Part shown: one piece after another, positions 1-7,932 of the stretch | Layout of the letters: the number at the start of each line of letters is the position of its first letter | Numbering within the stretch: the first letter of the stretch is position 1 | DNA from: CAYWLQ01 sp964458775 | GTDB lineage: Bacteria; Myxococcota_A; Polyangia; JAAYKL01 | NCBI GenBank assembly: GCA_964458775.1 | Contig: CAYWLQ010000112.1 | Coordinates: 1 to 18,994 of the forward strand | Length of the DNA stretch: 18,994 nucleotides | Reading direction: 5' to 3' | Position numbers and translations under genes: made by a program | The notes under the pieces: model-generated | What the model saw: only the letters and a program-made list of their open reading frames with translations | What the model was told of the DNA's origin: nothing | Databases searched by the model: none

Positions 1-1
1 A

Positions 2-1336
2 CTAATTAGTATAATAGGCTATACCTGCTTTGTAGGCCAACACGTCAAAAAGCAAAAACTGATCAGTCGTCAAAGTTTGTTGTGCGACACTCTTTACTAT
101 GTTCCAATTTGGACTTGATGACGCAGCCCAAATATCTTGGAGTTGGGTAATGTTTATACGGTAAGGCGTAGATACCGAAAAAACATCATATATATACCTA
201 GTCCAATCTAGTTCTACTCCTTTATTCTGGTCGCCTACAGGAGGCGGACACCTGCGCTTCATCCACCTGTCAAAATAATTAGTATCTTCCTCCTTATTTA
301 CGACATATGATTTAAATGGCGTAATAGGATATGAAATATAGCTTACACCATGAGGACTACTATCCGGACTAGGTACCATAAGAGCTTCTTTGGGATATAC
401 AAAAACTCCATCCATGTATTCTCTATCATTAAACATGGCTGCAGAATAAAAATAGGCAAATCCTTCACCTTGGCTGACTCCAATAGTATTGCGGGATGTT
501 AAACAGTGATCATCCATATTGGGGTTCACAAAGGAGCAACCACATTGCCAAGGCGTTCCTGACCATCCGTAACTTCCTCGGTTTTTAAGACCATTTGCCG
601 CATATGCAACCCGATGACCTATTTCATGAGCAACGGAAAACTTCCAAGCTGTAATGTCATGTCCATAAACATCATTACCAAGACTTTGAGCATTTTCTGA
701 TACACAAAGACCCTTTCCTCCGGGGCTGCCAGGCTCGTACCATGCATCTGTGCATTCTGCATGACTAACCCTAATGTAGGTTTGTGTATTAGCCCTGTAG
801 TCCAAAGTTGTTCTCATGCTAAGCAATCTTCCAAGAATCGGCATTACATTACCATATGGGCTTGTCCAGTTGGGCTGAAACGTATGTGTATGATTTCCTG
901 GTCCTAGTCCCGAAACTGTAATATTACTGTTCAGCCAGATAAAATTACCTCCCCAAGCTGCCTCCGGCACATTAATCCAAACTTCTCTGGTGGTATCTCG
1001 CTGAACATATGTACCCTGGCCAAATCTGTAATAGTTGTATTGAACAGGTAAACTAGGCGTGCAACCGCTGCTGTTTAAGATCCCTTGCCAAATATTTGTC
1101 CAAGGATCATTAGGAGAATTTCGTCCGAGGACCCTGGCCAAACCATAACCGGCCGGTCTCCAGAGTTTATTGTTGCTATAATAAATATCCTCTCCAAAAC
1201 CGGCATCAACATATCTGCTTTCCCAAGTTGTACACCACGTCATGTTGGTCTGTGCTGTTGCCATTGAAGAGATTGTAACTGTCCCGACAAATCCCAGCAT
1301 CATCAATGCACAGAGAAATATTCTTTTCGTGTTCAT
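2..1336 (-). CDS. secreted zincin-like metallopeptidase (HEIGH), function unknown
   Basis: This is a complete 444-residue protein; its TAG stop lies at the very edge of the window. Residues 1-28 are a Sec signal peptide (basic start, hydrophobic core, ATA before a predicted cut at 28/29), so it is exported. A zinc-site motif HEIGH is seen at 237-241, and 50 residues later GEGFAYF places Glu291 where gluzincins carry the third metal ligand; I infer a metallopeptidase fold. Several cysteines in the exported part (for example near WCTTW and CGC) could form disulfides. The start has a strong ribosome binding site (GGAGGTGA) and its ATG overlaps the stop of the upstream lipoprotein frame (ATGA), so the two are translationally coupled. 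I do not recognise the family and cannot name a substrate. Loss of proteolytic activity cannot be excluded. Confidence 0.75.
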   Translation of the reverse strand: MNTKRIFLCALMMLGFVGTVTISSMATAQTNMTWCTTWESRYVDAGFGEDIYYSNNKLWRPAGYGLARVLGRNSPNDPWTNIWQGILNSSGCTPSLPVQYNYYRFGQGTYVQRDTTREVWINVPEAAWGGNFIWLNSNITVSGLGPGNHTHTFQPNWTSPYGNVMPILGRLLSMRTTLDYRANTQTYIRVSHAECTDAWYEPGSPGGKGLCVSENAQSLGNDVYGHDITAWKFSVAHEIGHRVAYAANGLKNRGSYGWSGTPWQCGCSFVNPNMDDHCLTSRNTIGVSQGEGFAYFYSAAMFNDREYMDGVFVYPKEALMVPSPDSSPHGVSYISYPITPFKSYVVNKEEDTNYFDRWMKRRCPPPVGDQNKGVELDWTRYIYDVFSVSTPYRINITQLQDIWAASSSPNWNIVKSVAQQTLTTDQFLLFDVLAYKAGIAYYTN

Positions 1337-1911
1337 CTGCTCACCTCCAACAATTCTTTCAGCTCACTCATATCACCTACGGAGATATCCATTCCAACTT
1401 CTCTAATTTCTCCAGTTCCTAATTTTTTTACAACATTGCTATCATCTAGATAACTAATCTCTTTAAATTCCTTGCCGTCATAGATCCGCCCAATTACCTG
1501 CGCCATTTCTTTCCGGTCAGAGATTGAATTAATAAGTATGCCCTTATGTTCAGATAAAAACACATTAATATCAAACACAGATACTTCTTTGTAATTATTG
1601 AAATGTTTGTAATAAAAAACGGTTGACAATATTGTCCGGTTTAGAGGTCCGGCTGGTGTTTGCAGGGTCACTTCTAACTCTATTCGGCCTTGACTTATGT
1701 TGCGAAGGGACTGAATGGGAAGTTTTTCTGCATCAATTGAAAAAGAAACATTTCCCTCTCGTTGCAAGGATGTACTTTCAAGAGGCATCTCTGAAATCGT
1801 ACTTATCAAACCGTAAGTATGTAATATCGGTTTAATACTAATGTTTTCTTTTGTGAGATTCTGTAACTCTACTTCGATAGCCGGCATATTACTCGTTGTA
1901 CCTTTCTGCAT
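1333..1911 (-). CDS. C-terminal part of the interrupted lipoprotein
   Basis: From the first available ATG after the internal stop, 192 residues can be read; the frame itself is open back to 2040 with no ATG, GTG or TTG start in between. The ATG at 1911 is poorly placed for initiation: AAAGG lies almost directly against it. There is no signal peptide in this part, so a restarted product would stay in the cytoplasm, unlike the full-length lipoprotein. The text is rich in beta-strand-forming segments and ends with a helical SELKELLEV tail. No known domain was recognised. Confidence 0.4.
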   Translation of the reverse strand: MQKGTTSNMPAIEVELQNLTKENISIKPILHTYGLISTISEMPLESTSLQREGNVSFSIDAEKLPIQSLRNISQGRIELEVTLQTPAGPLNRTILSTVFYYKHFNNYKEVSVFDINVFLSEHKGILINSISDRKEMAQVIGRIYDGKEFKEISYLDDSNVVKKLGTGEIREVGMDISVGDMSELKELLEVSR

Positions 1912-2040
1912 ACCTTTAATAGAAATACCAACTAGATGTGTCGGTCCGCCTGGTGCAAGTTTTTGGGGAAGAGTATCTTTATCATAAGAAACTCTTACAG
2001 ATGCCTCGCTGTTGGCTCGATCAATTTCTTTTAACTCTTC

Positions 2041-2250
2041 TTATGATATATTTTCTTCTTTAACAGATAATGGAGAAATGTCATTTGACATCTCATTTAA
2101 CATTTCATTCTTGTTAATAATGGAAATACCCATTGCCCCGTGATCAAGGTTGCTGACTCCTTCTGCACTTATTGGCGCATCTGTACTTGCTTGTTCTTCA
2201 CAACCAAGCACTGCAAACAAAAAGCACAAAAATATCCATCGTTTTTTCAT
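2041..2250 (-). CDS. short N-terminal lipoprotein fragment before the in-frame stop
   Basis: This is the part of the interrupted gene that would be made if the TAA terminates: 69 residues. It has a lipoprotein signal peptide (MKKRW start, hydrophobic stretch, Cys17 preceded by VLG), then an Asp/Ser/Glu/Asn-rich tail typical of a flexible tether. GGAGG sits five bases before the ATG, so initiation is well supported. As a stand-alone product it would be only a lipidated tail with no folded domain, which is why I favour a broken larger gene. Confidence 0.45.
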   Translation of the reverse strand: MKKRWIFLCFLFAVLGCEEQASTDAPISAEGVSNLDHGAMGISIINKNEMLNEMSNDISPLSVKEENIS

Positions 2251-2292
2251 TTTTCCTCCGGTTTTGGTTTACGAGCATGTTTTTAACTCGTC

Positions 2293-2336
2293 GTTATGTC
2301 GAACCGCTAGGTCCGAGTGTTTGTTATTGACATAAC
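2293..2336. repeat. separated inverted repeat GTTATGTC / GACATAAC
   Basis: GTTATGTC at 2293-2300 is the exact reverse complement of GACATAAC at 2329-2336, with a 28-base asymmetric interior. It lies 43-86 bases upstream of the lipoprotein start codon, where an operator or 5' leader structure would sit. The interior does not show the paired sub-arms of an integron attC site and no T-run follows, so neither label is used. Confidence 0.4.
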
Positions 2337-2433
2337 TGTTTCGAGCTGAGGCCTCAGCGCTTAACAGAACAACAGAATAAATTGTAAACAAAAGATATAG
2401 ACTACTTGACCCAAACCCTACAAGCGGAGCTAT

Positions 2434-2467
2434 TTGCGTTGCGTTGCGTTGCGTTGCGTTGCGTTGC
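2434..2467. repeat. pentanucleotide microsatellite (GCGTT)6
   Basis: There are six perfect head-to-tail GCGTT units at 2436-2465, with period-5 matches extending to 2434 and 2467. Such tracts are prone to slipped-strand copy-number change. It lies about 185-215 bases upstream of the lipoprotein start and inside a doubtful 76-codon minus-strand frame, where it would encode repeated RNATQ. Confidence 0.85.
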
Positions 2468-2525
2468 AAAAATAATGCTAGTTGCCCAAAACTACTCATC
2501 GCATTTACCCATCCCTCGTAGACAT

Positions 2526-2539
2526 GTAGTCATGACTAC
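2526..2539. repeat. 14-bp perfect palindrome GTAGTCATGACTAC
   Basis: The 14 bases equal their own reverse complement, and a further CGTAG at 2517-2521 repeats the outer half-site that pairs with CTACG at 2536-2540. This is compatible with a dimeric regulator site, but no regulator gene is nearby and the bound protein is unknown. Confidence 0.4.
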
Positions 2540-2775
2540 GCTTCACAAACTTTCCTACAGCAAATTTTAGAACCTCATTTTTTAATTACGGGTTTAGTGA
2601 ACAAGAAAGATATGCAATTATCAGTCGGAATTTGTTGTTTTGTATTTTGTCTTTTATTAGAAAAAGGTCAAATCAGAGATAAGAAGCAAAGGCTGCGTGC
2701 ATTATTTTACTAAGACAAAGGGAATGCTTAACCGATCTAATCCATCATAAAAAGAAAACTTATCGGTGACGGAAG

Positions 2776-4107
2776 CTAACCGCAACAATCCCTGCGAATA
2801 GTCCCCAGACCGATTCCTTCGTATTTTAGTTCAGCAGGTCGGTCTTTTCCTGCCCAGACATTGCGCCCGTCTATTACAAAACCGTTGTTAAGAAGGCTTG
2901 TGACTTTATTTAGATCTGCATCGCGATAAGCATTCCAGCCTGTGACTATTAACAGTGCGTCCGCTCCGTTTAATGCATCATACATGTCATCTACATACTC
3001 AATCTTGTCGGTTATCAATCGCTTGAATATCGGTGCAGCTATCGGATCGTGGGCTTTTACTATTGCGCCTTGCTCTAACAAAGCTTTCACGATGTAGATT
3101 GCAGAGGATTCTCTAATATCATCTGTTTCAGACTTAAACGCCAACCCCCAAACGGCAATCTTTTTGTCTTTTACAGTTCCGTTCAGTCGCTCTTTTACTT
3201 TGTTAAAAGGAACCATTTTTTGTTTATCATTGGCGCGATCTACTGCTTCCAAAACCTCCAACGGATTGTTGTGTGCTTTGGCTGTGCGCAGGAGAGCCTG
3301 CACATCCTTGGGAAAACATGAACCTCCGTATCCGCACCCGGGTTCAAAATAATACTGCCCAATTCTGGGGTCTGTTCCTACTCCGCGGCGAACGCATGAA
3401 ATGTCCGCACCAACAGCTTCACAGAAATTGGCCATCTCGTTGATAAAAGTAATTCTGGTTGCCAAGAATGCATTGGCTGTATACTTGGTCACCTCGGCAC
3501 TGCGAGGGTCCATACAGATAATACGTTCGGCTGCATCGTAGTAGCCGTAAAGAGGAGCATAAAGAGCTCTCATTATTTCTTCGGCTCGCTTATCGGTTGT
3601 TCCGATTACTACTCTGGGCGGACGCATAAAATCATTAATAGCCTCTCCTTCTCTCAAAAATTCGGGATTGGAGACAACCGCAAAATCACAATCAGTATTG
3701 GCGGCAATTACTTCTCTAACTTTCTCGTTTGTTCCTACAGGAACAGTAGATTTACAGGCTACCACGGTATACTTTGTTATATTTTCAGCAACAGTCTTTG
3801 CTGCCGACAAAACGTATGACAAATCTGCCGAGCCGTCATCTCGCTCAGGTGTTCCCACAGCGATAATTACCACATCAGCCCACGACACACCTTCTCCAAC
3901 CGCTGTTGAGAACTGCAATCTTCCCGCTGCTTTGTTTCTGATAAACAGTTCATCCAAACCGGGCTCATAAATTGGAGTTTTGCCAAGATTCATATCCGCA
4001 ACTTTTTTTTCATCGATATCAACACAGCGAACATCATGTCCGATTTCAGCAAAACCGGCACCTGCAACCAAACCGACATATCCGCTACCTATAACACATA
4101 CTTTCAT
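2776..4107 (-). CDS. ugd: UDP-glucose 6-dehydrogenase
   Basis: Cytoplasmic enzyme oxidising UDP-glucose to UDP-glucuronate with two NAD+, which feeds capsule, exopolysaccharide or LPS sugar synthesis. The 443-residue length fits the family. Residues 1-12 show the Rossmann start MKVCVIG with GSGYVG (7-12) and the acidic NAD-binding end VDID at about 29-32. The catalytic thiol is Cys264 in GYGGSCFPKD; TKYTANAFLATRI and the C-terminal Rossmann-like KIAVWGLAFKSETDDIRES are also typical. I start at 4107 because GGGAG lies seven bases upstream; an ATG six codons earlier has its purine run almost touching it. No other sugar-nucleotide gene is beside it, so the glycan it serves is unknown. It follows the helicase gene after 150 bases that contain a hairpin, so it is probably transcribed separately. 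Confidence 0.95.
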   Translation of the reverse strand: MKVCVIGSGYVGLVAGAGFAEIGHDVRCVDIDEKKVADMNLGKTPIYEPGLDELFIRNKAAGRLQFSTAVGEGVSWADVVIIAVGTPERDDGSADLSYVLSAAKTVAENITKYTVVACKSTVPVGTNEKVREVIAANTDCDFAVVSNPEFLREGEAINDFMRPPRVVIGTTDKRAEEIMRALYAPLYGYYDAAERIICMDPRSAEVTKYTANAFLATRITFINEMANFCEAVGADISCVRRGVGTDPRIGQYYFEPGCGYGGSCFPKDVQALLRTAKAHNNPLEVLEAVDRANDKQKMVPFNKVKERLNGTVKDKKIAVWGLAFKSETDDIRESSAIYIVKALLEQGAIVKAHDPIAAPIFKRLITDKIEYVDDMYDALNGADALLIVTGWNAYRDADLNKVTSLLNNGFVIDGRNVWAGKDRPAELKYEGIGLGTIRRDCCG

Positions 4108-4220
4108 ATAAAACTCCCGTAGCATCCCTCGTTAGGGAAGTAAATTTGTCGAAGACTAACTCAATTGTTCGCTTTGTTGCAAGGCAAGATTTGGCAGACA
4201 AGAGTCCATGTATAAGTAAA

Positions 4221-4245
4221 TTCGGGCTGTTAAAAAGTGCCCGAA
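4221..4245 (-). terminator. candidate intrinsic terminator of the helicase gene
   Basis: On the minus strand TTCGGGC and GCCCGAA form a perfect 7-bp stem with an 11-base loop, followed by TTTACTTAT. It begins 13 bases after the helicase stop. The T-run is imperfect, so termination may be partial. Confidence 0.45.
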
Positions 4246-4257
4246 AACCTTCAACTA

Positions 4258-6501
4258 TCAACCTATCTCTAAATAATCTGCAATAATGGTTTTTCGACCG
4301 AAGCCCGGAAACTCAACTTCAACCTTTGTTCTCTCCGCATAATCTATGCTAAGCACTTTTCCAATGCCGTAGCGAGCATGTCGAACCTGTGCACCCGGTT
4401 TAATTTTTTCTGAACTCGGTCTTTGGTCATAGCTGGTATCAACCCATTGACCTTCAACAGGCGGTTTTTTGGGCAGCGGTCCGGCAGAAAAAGAGGTTTT
4501 CGAAAAGGTATTTTGTGCTGCAGATCTCGAAGTTGAAATTCCTAACGTTTGAATTTTCGGACGATTCGGTGTTAAATTTTGCAACAACTCATTAGGAATA
4601 TCTCTAAAATAGATTGACCTTGGTCTTATACGAGTTTGGCCGAAAATTGTTCTATCTCTAGCAGCAGAAAGAACAAGCCTTTTTCTCGCTCGGGTCATTG
4701 CTACGTAACACAAACGGCGTTCTTCTTCCATTTCCTCATGGGAAGGCTCAGATGAAAACACTCCGTCACCGCTACGAATATAGGGAAACATACCTTGTTC
4801 CATTCCGGTAACAAACACGGCATCAAACTCCAGGCCTTTTGCTGAGTGAACAGTCATCAGGGTAACTTCTTCTCCGTCAAAATTTGCCTGATCCACATCG
4901 CTTTGCAAGGTTATCAGCTCCAAAAAAGACTCAAGAGTCGGAGTCTCTGATTCGCTTTCAAAGGCGGCTATTGACCCCAAAAGCTCTTCTAAGTTTTGAG
5001 TACGAGACTCTGCTTCTACAGATTTGTCTTGTTTTAACGCTGTCATATAACCGCTATCGGACAAGACCCTTTCAGCCAGGTGATGAGGTCCTTCATCGAT
5101 TTCCATTCGCCAGCTCTCCACCATGTTACGAAATGATACAAGTTTTTGAGCCGCCGAACTTCCTATATCGGCCTCCGTTGAACGAAGAATAGCATCAAAA
5201 AGTGAGATATCGTTGGAAGCAGCAAAGGCAGCCAGTCTTTCAATAGTTGTCTTTCCGATTCCTCTTGTCGGAACATTGACCACACGCAGAAAAGCCGCAG
5301 CATCACCGGGATTTTGAACGAGTCTAAGATAAGCCAGTACATCCTTTACCTCAGCACGCTCATAGAATCTCATTCCTCCGACTACCCGATATGGAATTGC
5401 CATGGTTCGAAAAACTTCTTCAAACACACGAGACTGTGCGTTGATTCGATAAAATACCGCTTGCTCATTTAACCCGATACCGTCTTCTCTGGAGTCTTTT
5501 ATCGCTTTCGCAACCAATCTGGCCTCTTCGCGTTCGTCTTCCGCTTCGATAAAGATAATTTTTTCACCTGCATCACCGTCAGTCCACAGTTTTTTGGGAT
5601 GCCGCTCCAACAACATGGACGCTACAGAATGTGCAGCAGCCAAGATATTTGCAGTAGAACGATAGTTGCGATCCAACATAACCCTGACGGTTCCAGGAAA
5701 AACCTTATCAAATCCCAGAATATTGCGAATTTCAGCACCTCTCCATGAGTAGATGGATTGATCATCATCGCCCACCACACAAATATTTCCTAATCTGGAA
5801 CTCAAGCTTTTTACTATTTCAAGCTGAATAGCGTTGGTATCTTGAAACTCATCCACCAAAATATGATCAAATCGATGTTGGAGCTGTCGCCGAAATTCCT
5901 CATGATCTCGTAGGCCGCACATGGTTCGATAAAGCAAATCACCAAAATCCAGTGCAGAAGATTCACGCATGCGTTTTTCGTACAGAGCAAATATTTTTTT
6001 AACTGTTTCTCGGTAAAAGTCGCCGGATGAATAGTCCTCAGGACCTATACCTTCCTGTTTGGAACGGTTGATTTCGTGCTGAACAGCTCTCGGCGCAAAG
6101 TTTTTATCGTTAAGATCCAAATCACGAATGCACCGGCTGACCATGGTTTTTTGGTCAGAATCATCATAAATTGTAAATCGTGGATCAACACCTATAAGTT
6201 CGCCGTACATTCGAAGAAGACGGGCGCAAGTCGCATGAAAAGTAGAAACCCAACAGTCTTCACCGCGCCCTTCCAATAATTTTACCACCCTGTCCCGCAT
6301 TTCCTTGGCCGCTTTGTTGGTAAAAGTAACAGCCAAAATACGCCGCGGATTTACCTTGTGGTTTTTTACCAAATTGGCAATTCTATAAGTAATTACACGG
6401 GTTTTCCCGGATCCGGCACCGGCAATTACGAGCAGCGGACCGTCAACATGGGAAGCTGCTTTATACTGTTGTTCATTGAGTTCTGTTGCCAAATCAAACA
6501 T
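4258..6501 (-). CDS. pcrA: PcrA/UvrD-family 3'-5' DNA helicase
   Basis: Superfamily 1A ATP-dependent DNA helicase, acting in nucleotide excision and mismatch repair and in clearing replication conflicts. Motifs are in order: Q-motif LNEQQYKA (9-16), Walker A AGAGSGKT (27-34), Ia VTFTNKAAKEM, Walker B DEFQDTN (217-223), III GDDDQSIYSWRGA (244-256), IV LDRNYRST (276-283), V VTLMTVHSAKGLEFD and VI YVAMTRARKRL. Residues 697-747 form the small C-terminal Tudor-like domain of PcrA (VRHARYGIGKV, VEFPGFGRK) that contacts RNA polymerase in known members. The start at 6501 gives MFDLATELN with GGTGA upstream; a TTG twelve codons earlier is possible but weaker. It follows the HD-GYP gene by 88 bases. 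UvrD and Rep are near relatives; the tail favours PcrA/UvrD. Confidence 0.95.
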   Translation of the reverse strand: MFDLATELNEQQYKAASHVDGPLLVIAGAGSGKTRVITYRIANLVKNHKVNPRRILAVTFTNKAAKEMRDRVVKLLEGRGEDCWVSTFHATCARLLRMYGELIGVDPRFTIYDDSDQKTMVSRCIRDLDLNDKNFAPRAVQHEINRSKQEGIGPEDYSSGDFYRETVKKIFALYEKRMRESSALDFGDLLYRTMCGLRDHEEFRRQLQHRFDHILVDEFQDTNAIQLEIVKSLSSRLGNICVVGDDDQSIYSWRGAEIRNILGFDKVFPGTVRVMLDRNYRSTANILAAAHSVASMLLERHPKKLWTDGDAGEKIIFIEAEDEREEARLVAKAIKDSREDGIGLNEQAVFYRINAQSRVFEEVFRTMAIPYRVVGGMRFYERAEVKDVLAYLRLVQNPGDAAAFLRVVNVPTRGIGKTTIERLAAFAASNDISLFDAILRSTEADIGSSAAQKLVSFRNMVESWRMEIDEGPHHLAERVLSDSGYMTALKQDKSVEAESRTQNLEELLGSIAAFESESETPTLESFLELITLQSDVDQANFDGEEVTLMTVHSAKGLEFDAVFVTGMEQGMFPYIRSGDGVFSSEPSHEEMEEERRLCYVAMTRARKRLVLSAARDRTIFGQTRIRPRSIYFRDIPNELLQNLTPNRPKIQTLGISTSRSAAQNTFSKTSFSAGPLPKKPPVEGQWVDTSYDQRPSSEKIKPGAQVRHARYGIGKVLSIDYAERTKVEVEFPGFGRKTIIADYLEIG

Positions 6502-6589
6502 GCGCGTCACCGTACAAAAACCGGAGCGGTACGGCAAGCCTGTTTGTATGAATTATATAAATAAAAATCCGCAATCGGAAAAAATGGCT

Positions 6590-7741
6590 TTATTCGTTAC
6601 TGACTGCATCTCCTCTTACACTTTCCCTTATTGTCAGGATTTCTCTTTTATCTATTTGTTTCCAGGCAGCAACCACATATGGGTCAAATTGACTTCCCGT
6701 CATATCATCTATTTCTTTGCATGCAATTTCATGTGACAAAGCCTTTCTGTAGGGTCTGTCGGAGGTCATTGCATCGTAGGTATCAATGACAGCAAATATT
6801 CTTGCACCTACATAAATATCTTCTTTTGATAACCCTCTTGGATATCCGCCGCCGTCCCATCTTTCGTGATGAGCCCTTACCAACTCTCTCGCATTACCTA
6901 GAAATTCTATTTTTTCTAAAATATGATACCCATATTCGGAATGCTTTTGCATTTCCCGCCATTCCTCAGCGGTAAGTTTTCCGGGTTTTAACAGAATATT
7001 ATCTGAGACTCCTATTTTACCGACATCATGAAGAAGTGCACCTCTTTCTATAACCAAAAGCTCATCTCCAAAAATACCAAGCTGCATTGCCAATCTTCTG
7101 GCATAAACAGAAACTCTTCTTGAATGCCATTGAGTTTCTGTATCGCGAAGATCTAGAGCATTGTTTAAACCGAACAACAAGTTTGATGTACGGTCATGAA
7201 CTTCAAACTCTAATCTTTTGGTAAGACCGGTAAGCTCATCGCATTTGTAGCGAAGTATTTCCACCAATTGTTTGTGTTCTTTTGTAATTTGATGACTGTC
7301 CAAGGCACGTCTTAAAGTCTCTCTAAGTTTTTCCCGATCCCACGGTTTCGAAATAAAACCGAACAGTCCTACCCTGTTAACCACATCGGAAACCATTAAT
7401 ACATCATCTCTTCCCGAAATTAAAATTCTGCTGCTGTCAGGGCAAATCTCAGCTACATTCTCTAAAAAATCAACTCCGTCCATTCCCGGCATTGAATAAT
7501 CTGAAACAATTATATGAAAGGAATGCTCTTTTAGTATATTCAGACCTTCTAATCCTGAATGCGCTAAAACAATATTGACATCTGTATTTCGCAAATCTCT
7601 AACAAAAGAACGTCTGACAAGTTCATCATCATCTACAAACAAAATAGATGCAGGCTCTCTAGGCGCAATTAACCCGTTTAAAGAAGGATGAATTTCTGAG
7701 GAAAGTCTTATGCAGGCATCAATTTGATCAATTTCATTCAT
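6590..7741 (-). CDS. response regulator: receiver + HD-GYP c-di-GMP phosphodiesterase
   Basis: Two-component response regulator of 383 residues predicted to hydrolyse cyclic di-GMP. Receiver at about 31-145: acidic pocket DDD (37-39), phosphoacceptor Asp81 in SDYSMPGMDG, and switch Lys131 in SKPW. A helical linker follows at about 146-190. HD-GYP domain at 190-375: His206, HD (238-239), His267, HHERWDGGGYP (291-301) with an intact GYP at 299-301, and FAVIDTYDAM with Asp320 and Asp323. All expected metal ligands appear present, so I predict an active enzyme. GGGAG precedes the start. No sensor kinase is adjacent, so it is an orphan regulator. The helicase gene lies downstream on the same strand; the gap has a 4-bp GC stem followed by T-rich sequence (6568-6579), possibly a weak terminator. 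Confidence 0.93.
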   Translation of the reverse strand: MNEIDQIDACIRLSSEIHPSLNGLIAPREPASILFVDDDELVRRSFVRDLRNTDVNIVLAHSGLEGLNILKEHSFHIIVSDYSMPGMDGVDFLENVAEICPDSSRILISGRDDVLMVSDVVNRVGLFGFISKPWDREKLRETLRRALDSHQITKEHKQLVEILRYKCDELTGLTKRLEFEVHDRTSNLLFGLNNALDLRDTETQWHSRRVSVYARRLAMQLGIFGDELLVIERGALLHDVGKIGVSDNILLKPGKLTAEEWREMQKHSEYGYHILEKIEFLGNARELVRAHHERWDGGGYPRGLSKEDIYVGARIFAVIDTYDAMTSDRPYRKALSHEIACKEIDDMTGSQFDPYVVAAWKQIDKREILTIRESVRGDAVSNE

Positions 7742-7932
7742 ATGCTCTCCCTACAAACCATAAATAAGAACATAAAAGCAATAACCATCAACAAATACGA
7801 CTCAACTGCCTATGACTTAATAGTTTCAAATAATACAGTCCAAAACATAACGGTCTCACACTCGTAAACGCCTGTCATTCTTACAAATGCGGTAGTATAT
7901 CAATAGGCTGACCTTGATTTTTGCCTACAATT

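Larger units (their letters stand above)
1333..2250 (-). pseudogene. lipoprotein gene interrupted by one in-frame TAA
   Basis: One continuous reading frame runs from the ATG at 2250 to the TGA at 1333-1335, broken only by a TAA at 2041-2043. The first part (69 codons) begins with a lipoprotein signal ending in AVLGC (Cys17), after a strong GGAGG site. The second part (235 codons) continues in the same frame directly after the stop, with charged text flanking it on both sides (KEENIS, stop, EELKEIDR), as expected for a single substitution in a Lys, Glu or Gln codon. The whole would be a lipoprotein of about 305 residues, mostly beta-strand-like, with no domain I recognise. The stop codon of this frame overlaps the start of the metallopeptidase gene. 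Alternatives are readthrough of the TAA, a sequencing or assembly error, or restart inside the gene. Confidence 0.6.
2251..2775. other. gene-free spacer with repeats and palindromes
   Basis: No convincing gene lies in these 525 bases. They hold a pentanucleotide microsatellite (2434-2467), a separated inverted repeat (2293-2336) and a 14-bp palindrome (2526-2539). A 6-bp inverted repeat, ACCGAT at 2731-2736 and ATCGGT at 2762-2767, lies just past the end of the UDP-glucose dehydrogenase gene and might be a weak terminator. A 76-codon minus-strand frame (2269-2499) and a 33-codon plus-strand frame (2612-2713) exist but lack good ribosome binding sites. Confidence 0.6.

Noticed and set aside
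2293..2336. Possible integron attC site
   Set aside because: The ends do not fit the RYYYAAC/GTTRRRY pattern, the interior lacks the second pair of arms, and no integrase or cassette series is visible.
2269..2499. 76-codon minus-strand ORF with RNATQ repeats and a hydrophobic segment
   Set aside because: Much of its N-terminus is the translated microsatellite, there is no convincing ribosome binding site, and it ends just before the lipoprotein leader. Probably not coding.
2612..2713. 33-codon plus-strand ORF with a hydrophobic start
   Set aside because: No proper Shine-Dalgarno sequence and no supporting context; unlike the ORF at 9210, nothing favours translation.
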